Part shown: piece by piece, positions 8,701 to 16,389 of the stretch
Layout of the letters: each line of letters opens with the position of its first letter
Position numbering within the stretch: position 1 is the stretch's first letter
NCBI RefSeq assembly: GCF_001189845.1
Contig: NZ_LFLZ01000027.1
Coordinates: forward strand, 1-64,000
Source: Bradyrhizobium tropiciagri
GTDB taxonomy: Bacteria > Pseudomonadota > Alphaproteobacteria > Rhizobiales > Xanthobacteraceae
Length of the DNA stretch: 64,000 bases
Direction of reading: 5' to 3'
The notes under the pieces: generated by a model
The model's input: only the letters and a program-made list of their open reading frames with translations
Database searches by the model: none
Told to the model about the DNA's origin: nothing
Program-made: the position numbers and the translations under genes

Positions 8701-9614
8701 CAGCGGTTCGCCTCGAGCTGCCGCCGTTGCAGGCGGTCATAGAGCACGAGCGGCGGCACCAGCAGGAGCAACAGCGCGACCGCCGCAGCTGATGCCACCG
8801 GCCAGTCCTTGTTGGTGAAGAACTCGAGCCATAGCGTCTGCCCGATCATCAGCGAATTGGAGCCGGCGAGCAGATCAGGGATCACGAATTCGCCGACGAT
8901 CGGGATGAAACAGAGCAGCGCACCGGCGCCGACGCCCGGCAGCGACAGCGGGAACGTCACCAGCCAGAACGCCTGCCGCGGCGAGGCGCCGAGATCGCCC
9001 GCCGCCTCCAAGAGCGACGCATCCATCTTCGAGAGCGTCGCATAGAGCGGCAGGATCATGAACGGCAAATAGGAATAGACGATGCCGAGATACATCGCGC
9101 TGTCGGTGGACAGCCAGACCACAGGCGCGGAAACAATGTGCAGCGTCAGGAGAACCTGGTTGAGCAGGCCGTCATGCTGCAGGATGTTGATCCAGGCATA
9201 GATGCGGATCAGGAACGAGGTCCAGAACGGCACGATCACCAGCATCATCGCCACCGCCTGCCAGCGCTGCGGCAGCCGCGCCATGCCATAGGCGATGGGA
9301 TAGCCGATCAGCAGCAGGATCAGCGTCGAGGTCACCGCGACGACGAGGCTGCGCAGATAGGACAGGATGTAGAGATTGTCCTGAACCAGCAGGCGGAAAT
9401 TGTCGAACGACAATTGCGCAAAGGCAGCGGCCAGCGCCGCGCGACCTTCGCTGAAATCGAACACCGGCGTATAGGGCGGCTGCGCGATCGCGGTCTGCGA
9501 CAGGCTGATCTTCAGCACGAAGCCGAACGGCACCAGGAAGAACAGCACCATCCAGAGATAGGGCGCGATCGCGGCGAGCCGCGCCGGCCGGGCGAAGATG
9601 CGGCGCGCGCTCAT
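8700..9614 (-). CDS. polyamine-type ABC transporter permease (PotB/PotH-like)
   Basis: The 304-residue partner permease, with the family-typical N-terminus (YLWMVLFFLVPFGFVLKISLS), six membrane segments, and the EAA loop near residues 200-220 (LLEAAGDLGASPRQAF). The frame is open upstream into the ATPase gene, but the ATG at 9614 overlaps that gene's stop as ATGA, which fixes the start. Together with the 7885 permease it forms the channel for a polyamine-like or other small cationic or organic solute; exact substrate unknown. Confidence 0.92.
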   Translation of the reverse strand: MSARRIFARPARLAAIAPYLWMVLFFLVPFGFVLKISLSQTAIAQPPYTPVFDFSEGRAALAAAFAQLSFDNFRLLVQDNLYILSYLRSLVVAVTSTLILLLIGYPIAYGMARLPQRWQAVAMMLVIVPFWTSFLIRIYAWINILQHDGLLNQVLLTLHIVSAPVVWLSTDSAMYLGIVYSYLPFMILPLYATLSKMDASLLEAAGDLGASPRQAFWLVTFPLSLPGVGAGALLCFIPIVGEFVIPDLLAGSNSLMIGQTLWLEFFTNKDWPVASAAAVALLLLLVPPLVLYDRLQRRQLEANR

Positions 9615-10774
9615 TGCTCCAGCACCAGGCAATCGTCGGCGGTGAACCACGCAACCACCCGCTGACCGGCGAGATAGGCATCGACATCGAGCCGCGCGGT
9701 GTTGGCCATCGACGAGCGCACCACGGCGCCAGATTCCAGCTTCACCCGGTAGCTGGTGATGCCGCCGAGATAGTTGACGTCGATGACGGCGCCCTCCAGC
9801 CGGTTGATCGCCTGCGATGCGCCCGCGTCGGTTGCCGGCGCGCGGCGCGACAGCTTCACCTTCTCGGGCCGGATCGCGACGCTGACGGCCTCCTTGGTCA
9901 CCGGCGGCCACAGTTCGCTGACCGCGAGCGTGCCTGCTTCCGTGGTCGTAACCGTCAGGCGGCCACGGTCGCGGGCGGTGACCTGGCCGCTGAACAAATT
10001 GATGTCGCCGACGAACTCGGCGATCCAGCGCGAGGCCGGCGCTTCATAGAGATTGCGGGGCGTGGCGACCTGCACCAGACGGCCGGCATCCATCACGCCG
10101 ATCCGGCCGGCCATCGTCATCGCCTCTTCCTGATCATGGGTGACGATGATGAAGGTCATGCCGAGCCGGCGCTGCAGCTCCATCAGCTCGCCTTGCGTGC
10201 CCTCGCGCAGCTTCTTGTCGAGCGCTGCGAGCGGCTCGTCGAGCAGCAGCACCTGCGGCCGGCGCGCCAGCGAGCGCGCCAGCGCCACGCGCTGCCGCTG
10301 TCCGCCGGAGAGCTGGTCGGGCTTGCGCTTCTCGAGCCCCTCGAGCTTGACGAGCGCCACCATCTCCGCGACGCGGGTCGCGATATCCTTGCGCGCCATG
10401 CCGGCGCGCTTCAACCCGAATGCGATGTTGTCGCGCACCGACAGGTGCGGAAACAGCGCGTAGTTCTGGAACATCATGTTGACGGGCCGCTCGTGCGGCA
10501 GCACCTGGGCGATGTCGTTGCCGCCGAGCAGGATACGGCCCTCGTCCGGCGTCTCGAAGCCGGCGAGCATCCGCAGCAGCGTGGTCTTGCCGCAGCCGCT
10601 TGGGCCGAGCAGCGCGAAGAACTCGCCGGCGCGGATATCGAGCGAGAGCTTGTCTACCGCGCGGAAATTCCCGAACGACTTGGCGACGCCCTCGATCCGC
10701 AGCAGCGGCATGTCCGGGACGGCCGGTTCAGGCAACGGCTTTGCCGCCTCCGCACTCGCTTCGCCCGATGTCAC
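9611..10774 (-). CDS. polyamine-type ABC transporter ATP-binding protein (PotA/PotG-like)
   Basis: A 387-residue ATPase that powers the PotB/PotC-type channel. The Walker A motif GPSGCGKTT is at residues 57-65, the signature LSGGQRQRVALA is near 155, and Walker B VLLLDEPLAALD lies after it. The C-terminal 130 residues form the regulatory TOBE domain. The start is a GTG at 10774 with no strong ribosome site; a later ATG (residue 22, MPLLRIEGV) is a plausible alternative because it sits right before the conserved domain. First gene of the operon. The expected binding-protein gene is missing both upstream and downstream. Confidence 0.92.
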   Translation of the reverse strand: MTSGEASAEAAKPLPEPAVPDMPLLRIEGVAKSFGNFRAVDKLSLDIRAGEFFALLGPSGCGKTTLLRMLAGFETPDEGRILLGGNDIAQVLPHERPVNMMFQNYALFPHLSVRDNIAFGLKRAGMARKDIATRVAEMVALVKLEGLEKRKPDQLSGGQRQRVALARSLARRPQVLLLDEPLAALDKKLREGTQGELMELQRRLGMTFIIVTHDQEEAMTMAGRIGVMDAGRLVQVATPRNLYEAPASRWIAEFVGDINLFSGQVTARDRGRLTVTTTEAGTLAVSELWPPVTKEAVSVAIRPEKVKLSRRAPATDAGASQAINRLEGAVIDVNYLGGITSYRVKLESGAVVRSSMANTARLDVDAYLAGQRVVAWFTADDCLVLEQ

Positions 10775-11081
10775 GTCAAGAAGCCCCGATTCCCCGCAAG
10801 GTCCAATCCTGGCGGCAAGCTAGCGGCGGATCGCCACCGGCTCAACCGCCTCACGGACATCTCCCGCAATATTGTCGGCGTCCGCGCCTCCGCCGGGGCG
10901 TGTACTCACCAAGGCGTTGCGTCGGCTTTGAGGTACAAACCGGAAGACACTTGCTTAGTCTGGACCTTACCGCTTTTGACCCGAAGCGGTCATCCTTGAC
11001 GGCGTGTAAAAACAATATTCGAAATCGTTCGGGTTTGATCTCCCGTGCGTGACGGTACTCATCCTCAGTTTCCGACTAATT
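10775..11081. other. gene-free gap between potA-type and cytochrome peroxidase genes
   Basis: No convincing gene lies in these 307 bases. The part around 10915-11000 has lower GC than its surroundings and reads in one frame as ...TAFDPKRSS, which resembles degenerate repeats scattered in Bradyrhizobium intergenic DNA. This is where a binding-protein gene would be expected, but no remnant of one is recognisable. Confidence 0.4.
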
Positions 11082-12551
11082 CTACTTTGCGTACCCATCC
11101 GTCAGTGTCTGCATGAACGCAACCAACGCGTCCTCTTCCTGGTCGGTTAACCCCAGATTTCCGGTCTTGCTCTTGTTCATGTTGTCGGTGTTTTCGGGCG
11201 CTGGCCAACAGCCGGTCCCTTCGCGGGGGTCTTGAGGTGCGCAGCGCGGCAACGCGTCGCGCGTGTTGTAGAAATGCACGATCTGCTTCAGGCTCTTGAA
11301 ATAGCCATTGTGCCCATAAGCTTTGACGAAGTCGGGCGACGGTCGCTTGTCGACATTGCGCAGGGTGGGGACCCGGAAACGACCTCGATTATCCGACGCC
11401 AGTGCTTTCCAGCGGGCATCAACGGCGGATGGTTCGCTGAGCGGATGCCCGCCGGAAAGAAAGGCTCCGACACCGCCGTCTACGAACGATGAGCCATTCT
11501 TGTTGGCGACGTAGCCGCGCGCGTCGGGCAGGTTCTCGGAATAATATGGAAGCTCCGGGTTGGCGGGCGTACCGATGTTGCTCGCGGTGAAGTCCGTGAA
11601 GAGCGGGTCTTCGCCGGGACCGCCGTCACGGTGACATTCGTTGCACCGGCCCTTGCCCCGGAAGACTTCGTAACCTTGTTGCTCCTGTGGGGTGAACTGC
11701 GTCTTTCCGGCCAGCACAGCGTCGTACTTCGAGGTGAACGCCGTGACTTCATGCGAGGCTTCGTAGCCGGCGATCGACTGCGCCATCTGATCGAACGTCG
11801 TGGCCGCGCGGCCGCGATCGACATGGCTCAGATGTACAGGCGCCGGATCACCGGGAGCTGGTGGCCCCGGAGTATTGCAAACGTCCTCTACGTTTACTGG
11901 CCAATCGATCGCAAAGGCCTGTGCACCCCAGACGGCTTCGAACAGGCCGCGATAGGGGCGTTGCGAAGCGCGGTAAACGGAGCAAGCAATGTCGGGCAGG
12001 CCCATCTCGGTCGGATTGGTGGGTGGGCCTTCGGCTTGCTCGGCCGCGGGATTGCCAAGGCGGCGACCGGTCGCTCGCATGTCCCAGAAATTACCTCCAA
12101 CGAGATCGCCCTGCGCCTCGTTGTAGTGCAGTACCGGAGCCAGGGGCGCATAAGTATGCGTCTGGGGCTTCCGTTCGCTGAACCGCGTCCGCACCGATCC
12201 AGGATATGAGCCGGTGGTCCGGTTGAGTTCCGAAATCGGTCCCGTCAATCCCGTTTCGGGCATATGGCAGAACGCGCAAGCTTCGTTGCGATTGACCGAG
12301 AGTTCCTTGTCGAAAAGCATCAGCTTTCCGAGCAATTCGATTTGCTGCACCTGATTATCCGGAGCGGTGGTCAGTCGCTTCAATGTATCCGCTTCGATGC
12401 GGTCTATTTCGGCTTCGACCCGGGCGATCTCGACGAGGGCCGCGGGCGATAACGGTGGGGCGCTCTCGCGCGCGGGCGGAGTTGCCGCCGCCAGGACGGC
12501 TACGGCAGCTATTCCGGCAGAAACCGCCAATCCCCTGTGCAACAATCTCAT
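11082..12551 (-). CDS. di-heme cytochrome c peroxidase family protein
   Basis: A 489-residue secreted c-type cytochrome of the CcpA/MauG superfamily, expected in the periplasm, where bacterial cytochrome c peroxidases reduce hydrogen peroxide with electrons from small cytochromes. An N-terminal signal segment (about residues 5-24) precedes two heme sites: CAFCH at 92-96 and CNECH at 303-307. The C-terminal FRVPTLRNVDKRPSPDF segment is typical of the family. It is longer than classical CcpA (about 320-350), with extra loops around residues 150-260, so the substrate may differ. The small secreted protein gene at 12603 is 51 bases upstream on the same strand and may be co-transcribed. Confidence 0.87.
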   Translation of the reverse strand: MRLLHRGLAVSAGIAAVAVLAAATPPARESAPPLSPAALVEIARVEAEIDRIEADTLKRLTTAPDNQVQQIELLGKLMLFDKELSVNRNEACAFCHMPETGLTGPISELNRTTGSYPGSVRTRFSERKPQTHTYAPLAPVLHYNEAQGDLVGGNFWDMRATGRRLGNPAAEQAEGPPTNPTEMGLPDIACSVYRASQRPYRGLFEAVWGAQAFAIDWPVNVEDVCNTPGPPAPGDPAPVHLSHVDRGRAATTFDQMAQSIAGYEASHEVTAFTSKYDAVLAGKTQFTPQEQQGYEVFRGKGRCNECHRDGGPGEDPLFTDFTASNIGTPANPELPYYSENLPDARGYVANKNGSSFVDGGVGAFLSGGHPLSEPSAVDARWKALASDNRGRFRVPTLRNVDKRPSPDFVKAYGHNGYFKSLKQIVHFYNTRDALPRCAPQDPREGTGCWPAPENTDNMNKSKTGNLGLTDQEEDALVAFMQTLTDGYAK

Positions 12552-12602
12552 AGCTAGAGCCCCTTGCCGTTGATCAAATACGGTTCGCGTTTCGCCGCAG
12601 GA

Positions 12603-13016
12603 CTATATCGGTTTGTGTGCGTCAGCACTCGTTCGCCGACGTGCGAAATCCGTGTGAGAAATGTTGTTTCCAACCTCGAAGGCTGGTTTGAAGCTTGAGC
12701 TGGTCAGCACGTATCTGCCGTGCGACTTCGTGAAGGTTTGCTGGAGGCAGCCCGAAGAGGTGCAGAGCCGTCGCTGCCCATTGCATTGAAGCAGTGAATA
12801 ATCCAGCCGGACAACATTCGAATTGTTGGCGTAAGTTGCGAAATAGTGCCGGGCCTCGGTGTCGGGCCCGCAACGGGATACGACGGCCTGCCGTATCTCC
12901 GGTGGCAACAGTTCGACACGTTCGGCGCTCCAGGGAGGATCGGCCGGAGCAACCGGGGTCCCGTTCGCCGGTGAAATCGAGGCCAATATGGCGAAGCAGA
13001 GGTAAGGAATTCTCAT
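12603..13016 (-). CDS. small secreted protein of unknown function
   Basis: A 137-residue protein with a probable signal peptide (MRIPYLCFAILASISPANG, cleavage near residue 19). The mature part has four cysteines in a small region (VSRCG, LLQCNG, RLCTSSGC), which suggests disulfide bonds in the periplasm. I do not recognise a family. It lies 51 bases before the cytochrome c peroxidase gene on the same strand and probably shares its promoter. A perfect 7+1+7 palindrome lies 17 bases before its start codon. The pair may be a small regulated unit; function unknown. Confidence 0.65.
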   Translation of the reverse strand: MRIPYLCFAILASISPANGTPVAPADPPWSAERVELLPPEIRQAVVSRCGPDTEARHYFATYANNSNVVRLDYSLLQCNGQRRLCTSSGCLQQTFTKSHGRYVLTSSSFKPAFEVGNNISHTDFARRRTSADAHKPI

Positions 13017-13334
13017 CTTCTCCGATAATTACACTATACGGTATAGTTTGCATATCCGGAGCGGGTCCTGTCAAGCAGGCGCCGTTCCGGCAGGCGGGTC
13101 GAATCCAGCGCTCAGGAGCTGGATGCCCGTGGAGCGATTGTTCAGCTTGAATGGTCCGCCGTTGAGGCGCTCGAGTGTGTAAGGCAAAGGTCGGGTTGTG
13201 GCCCAACTCGGACCTCCGGCGATATCAGCTCTTGCGATGCTGTTGAGGGCTAAGCAGACGTAAGCCCCGAAGGGGCTCGTTGCCTTTATGAGCACATGCC
13301 CTAGACTTCGCGGCCAAACTCGGGAGGACAACCG
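13017..13334. other. divergent gap with hairpin
   Basis: A 318-base gap between divergent genes. Besides the operator-like palindrome at 13033-13047 it holds a hairpin at 13263-13277 (AGCCCC-GAA-GGGGCT) and a good ribosome site (GGGAGGACAACC) for the gene at 13335. A short minus-strand frame (13071-13295, GTG start) is open but matches nothing I know. Confidence 0.5.
13033..13047. promoter_or_regulatory. operator-like palindrome
   Basis: ACTATAC-G-GTATAGT is a perfect inverted repeat with 7-base arms, 17 bases upstream of the 12603-13016 start codon. Such TATAC/GTATA palindromes are common operators of TetR/AcrR-type repressors. No regulator gene is adjacent, so the binding protein is unknown. 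Confidence 0.55.
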
Positions 13335-14645
13335 ATGATTTGCGACCGCTACGGCCTGCCGCTGACCACCACCTCGGACCGCGCCGCCGCCTATTATGTC
13401 GACGGCGTCGACCGCATGCTGGCGGCGCTGCACGGCGCCGATGCGGCGTTCGAGGCGGCGATCGCCGAGGACCCGGATTTCGCGTTGGCCCATCTCGGCC
13501 GCGCCCGCGTCCATCAGCTCAACATGGAAGGCGCCGCGGCCCGCGCCAAGGCCGGCGATGCGCGGCAGCGCGCAGCGGTCGCGACCCCGCGCGAGCGCCA
13601 GCACATCGAGATCATCGCATCCGTGATCGAGGGCCAAGGCAAGAAGGCGATGACGGCGGCCGAACAGCATCTCAGCGAATATCCGCGCGATGCGCAGATA
13701 CTCTCGCTGTTGCTCGGCGCCTTCGGCCTCTATGCCTTCTCCGGCCGGTCCGACCATGACGCCGCGCGGCTCGCAATCTCCGAGCGTTACATCAATGACT
13801 ATGGCGACGATTGGTGGTTCCTCACCTATCTCGGCTGGTCGAAGACCGAGGCCGGCGACCTCGTCTCGGGCCGCGCCGTCACCGAGCGCGGCTATGCGCT
13901 GAAGCCGGAGAACGCCGGCGCCGCGCATGCGGTGGCGCATGCGCTGTTCGAGCAGGGCGACGCGGCGGAAGGCCGCAGCTTCCTCTCCGCCTGGCTGCCG
14001 GCGAATGATCGCACCAGCTTCCTGCAGGGCCATCTCGCCTGGCACCTCGCCTTGATCGCGATCGAGGAAGGCGACGCCGACAGCGCGCTCGGCATTTACG
14101 AGCAGCACATCAAGCCGGCGGGCCGACCCTACCCGCCACTGAATATCTACACTGACACGGCTTCGCTGCTGTGGCGGCTGTCGGTCGCCGGTAAGACCGG
14201 TCTCGAGGCCCACTGGCAGGATGTTGCCGCCTATGGCGACGGCTACTTCCCGAAGGCCGGCGCGCATTTCGCCGACGTCCACCACGCGCTGGTCGCGGCC
14301 ACGACCAACAATGACGCGCTCGAGGCGCGGCTCGCCGAGATGGCGGCGCGCGACGCCGACGGCAAGCTGGCGCCCGGCCCTGCCGCGATCGGGCTCGGCC
14401 GCGGCATTGCCGCCTTCGCCGCCGGCGACCATGACAACGCCGTGCGCATCCTGGCGCCGCTGATGCCCGAGCTGGTGCGGATCGGCGGCAGCCATGCGCA
14501 ACGCGAATTGTGGGAGGACACCTTCATCGTGGCGTGCCTGCGCGCCGGTCAGGGCCGGCAAGCAACAAGCTTGATCTCGGACCGGCTGCATCGCCGTCCA
14601 TCGCGGCGCGACCTCGCCTGGTCACAGGAGGCCGCGCGGCAATAG
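13335..14645 (+). CDS. TTC38-like tetratricopeptide repeat protein
   Basis: A 436-residue cytoplasmic protein resembling the TTC38 family (single-family tandem of helical TPR repeats, shared by bacteria and animals). The start DRYGLPLTT and the segment TPRERQHIEII are typical, and helical repeats continue to about residue 415. No signal or membrane segment is seen. Its biochemical role is not known; TPR arrays usually bind other proteins. The ATG at 13335 has a strong ribosome site (GGGAGG) seven bases upstream. It is monocistronic and converges on the GlpD-like gene, whose stop is only seven bases away. Confidence 0.85.
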   Translation: MICDRYGLPLTTTSDRAAAYYVDGVDRMLAALHGADAAFEAAIAEDPDFALAHLGRARVHQLNMEGAAARAKAGDARQRAAVATPRERQHIEIIASVIEGQGKKAMTAAEQHLSEYPRDAQILSLLLGAFGLYAFSGRSDHDAARLAISERYINDYGDDWWFLTYLGWSKTEAGDLVSGRAVTERGYALKPENAGAAHAVAHALFEQGDAAEGRSFLSAWLPANDRTSFLQGHLAWHLALIAIEEGDADSALGIYEQHIKPAGRPYPPLNIYTDTASLLWRLSVAGKTGLEAHWQDVAAYGDGYFPKAGAHFADVHHALVAATTNNDALEARLAEMAARDADGKLAPGPAAIGLGRGIAAFAAGDHDNAVRILAPLMPELVRIGGSHAQRELWEDTFIVACLRAGQGRQATSLISDRLHRRPSRRDLAWSQEAARQ

Positions 14646-14652
14646 CCGATTC

Positions 14653-16119
14653 TCAATCCGGCTTTGCCATGAACGCCGCGAGCGCATCGCGATCGGCTTG
14701 CGGCATGGTCAATCCGAGCTTGGAGCGGCGCCACAGCACGTCGTCGGGAAAGCGCGCCCATTCCTTGCGCATGAGGTAGCGCACCTCGGCGCCGGTCAAT
14801 TCGGGACCAAAGGCGGGGCCGAGATCGGCCTTCTGCTTCGCATCTCCCAGAACATCCCTGACGTTCAGCCCATAGGCGGCCACCAGCCGGCGCGCCTGGT
14901 CCTCGCCGAGGAAGCGCCAGCGGTCGCGGGCGATGTCGACCTCGGTCTCAAAGCGCTGCCAGGCGAATTCGCCGCCGGGCAGTGGTGCGGTCGCGGTCCA
15001 GCGCGGCGTCATCGGATAGAACCGCGTGAACTCCGACACCGCCCGCTCGGCACGACGCCGCGCGGTGGTCACGTCGCCGCCGAAGATCGTGAGCAGCGGC
15101 GCCCTGCCGCGCCTGTAGTCGAGCGAGGCAGCACCATCGCTCCTCTGCCGGCGCGCGGATGCGACGACGGAATTGGCGCTGGAAATCGTTCGCAGCACAT
15201 CGGCCGGGGTGATCTGCTCGCGAAAATAGCGATTAGCCGCGTCGCAGAGATAGGCCACCTCACGCACGCCCATGGCGACGATGGCGGGATCGCCCTTGAA
15301 GGCATGACTGACGCTGCCGATCAGGGTGAAGTCGCGCTCATAGGGACTGGCGAAGATCAACTGTCCGTCGGAGTTCTGGAACGCATAGACATTGTCGCAA
15401 TCGAACAGGCGGCGCACCACGATCTGGCTGATCTGCACGGTCGCGAGCTGCGGCGCCGGCACCCGCAACACGGTCTCGGCGACGGAGGCGGTCCATGCGC
15501 CTGAGGCATTGACCAGCGACCGCGCCGTGATCACCCGCCGATAGCCGCGGTCGATCGCAACCAGCCGCCAGGTGCCGCCGCGCTCGGCCCGGGTCACGCG
15601 TGCGCCGGTGCGGATCTCGGCGCCGCGCGCCGCCGCATCGACGGCGGTCAGCACGACGAGCCGGGAATCGTCGACGACGCAGTCGGAATATTCGAACGCG
15701 GTTCCGAACGGCCGTTTCAACGCATTGCCGACCGGATGGTGGGTGACGTCGAGTGTCGTCGAGCGCGGCAGGCCGCTGCGCGAGGCCAAATGCTCATAGA
15801 GCAGCAGCAACGACCGCAAATGCCACGGCGGACGTTCCTCGGCATGCGCCGGGATCGCGAAGCGCATCGGCCGCACCAGATGCGGTGCGATGCGCAGCCA
15901 GACGTCGCGTTCCCTGAGCGCCCTGCGGACACGGAAGAACTCGCGCCGTTCCAGACCGCCGAGGTCGCCGTGGACCAGCCGCGGCGAGGCCTGCGACGCG
16001 CCGGAGCCGAGATCGCCCTGCTCCAGCAGGATCACGCGCAGGCCGCGGCCGGCCGCGTCGCGAGCCACGCTCGTGCCGTTCAGGCCACCACCGATGATCG
16101 CGACGTCATAGTCCGCCAT
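14653..16119 (-). CDS. GlpD-like FAD oxidoreductase lacking the G3P-binding residues
   Basis: A 488-residue homologue of aerobic glycerol-3-phosphate dehydrogenase with the complete architecture: FAD-binding GGGLNG at residues 10-15, the central domain, and the C-terminal cap (WARFPDDVLWRRSKLGL). Aligned by eye with E. coli GlpD, the residues that contact the substrate are replaced: R54 becomes G54 (GGLRYLE is GDLGGLE), H233 becomes Q232, R317 becomes N316 (GVRPL is SANSV), R332 becomes L333 (TRDY is SLDY), and K354 becomes D349 (FGGK is FGGD). FAD binding is probably kept; G3P oxidation is unlikely. It could oxidise another substrate or act as a non-catalytic protein. It will be annotated as glpD by similarity, and that label should be doubted. 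Confidence 0.8.
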   Translation of the reverse strand: MADYDVAIIGGGLNGTSVARDAAGRGLRVILLEQGDLGSGASQASPRLVHGDLGGLERREFFRVRRALRERDVWLRIAPHLVRPMRFAIPAHAEERPPWHLRSLLLLYEHLASRSGLPRSTTLDVTHHPVGNALKRPFGTAFEYSDCVVDDSRLVVLTAVDAAARGAEIRTGARVTRAERGGTWRLVAIDRGYRRVITARSLVNASGAWTASVAETVLRVPAPQLATVQISQIVVRRLFDCDNVYAFQNSDGQLIFASPYERDFTLIGSVSHAFKGDPAIVAMGVREVAYLCDAANRYFREQITPADVLRTISSANSVVASARRQRSDGAASLDYRRGRAPLLTIFGGDVTTARRRAERAVSEFTRFYPMTPRWTATAPLPGGEFAWQRFETEVDIARDRWRFLGEDQARRLVAAYGLNVRDVLGDAKQKADLGPAFGPELTGAEVRYLMRKEWARFPDDVLWRRSKLGLTMPQADRDALAAFMAKPD

Positions 16120-16185
16120 GCACGACGCCTATCGCATTTCAATGCGAACGAAATACGTGCTCGCAGAAAAAATGCGCGAAGGAGG

Positions 16186-16309
16186 TGCGCTCCCTCTCCC
16201 GCTTGCGGGGGAGGGCTGGGGTGGGGGCTCTCTCCTCGAGTCACATTGTGGATGGAGCCCCCACCCGCATCGCATCTTCGATGCGACATAGCCGAAGCTT
16301 CGCTTCGGC
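16186..16309. repeat. mosaic of intergenic hairpins
   Basis: Several hairpins follow each other: a CTCCC...GGGAG stem near 16192-16214, a perfect 10-base stem GTGGGGGCTC (16221-16230) with GAGCCCCCAC (16255-16264), then CGCATC-TTC-GATGCG (16271-16285) and GCCGAAGC-TTC-GCTTCGGC (16291-16309). This matches the mosaic palindromic repeats of Bradyrhizobium. It lies in the 270-base gap between the GlpD-like gene and the ABC-F gene, with no open gene inside. Confidence 0.75.
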
Positions 16310-16389
16310 GTTCTTCAAGGACGGTCGCCGAAGGCGACCTATGCTCCCCAGCAAACGGGACAGGTGTAGCCGACGTGCCGCGAGACCAA

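Noticed and set aside
13088..13100. GGGTCGAATCC, resembling a tRNA T-loop
   Set aside because: No acceptor, anticodon or D arm can be folded around it.
13263..13277. AGCCCC-GAA-GGGGCT hairpin as a terminator
   Set aside because: No gene ends toward it and there is no T run; it lies in a divergent promoter region.
13071..13295. Minus-strand frame with GTG start (75 codons) in the divergent gap
   Set aside because: The translation is fairly protein-like but has no ribosome site, no known family, and shares the frame with an antisense shadow of the TPR gene.
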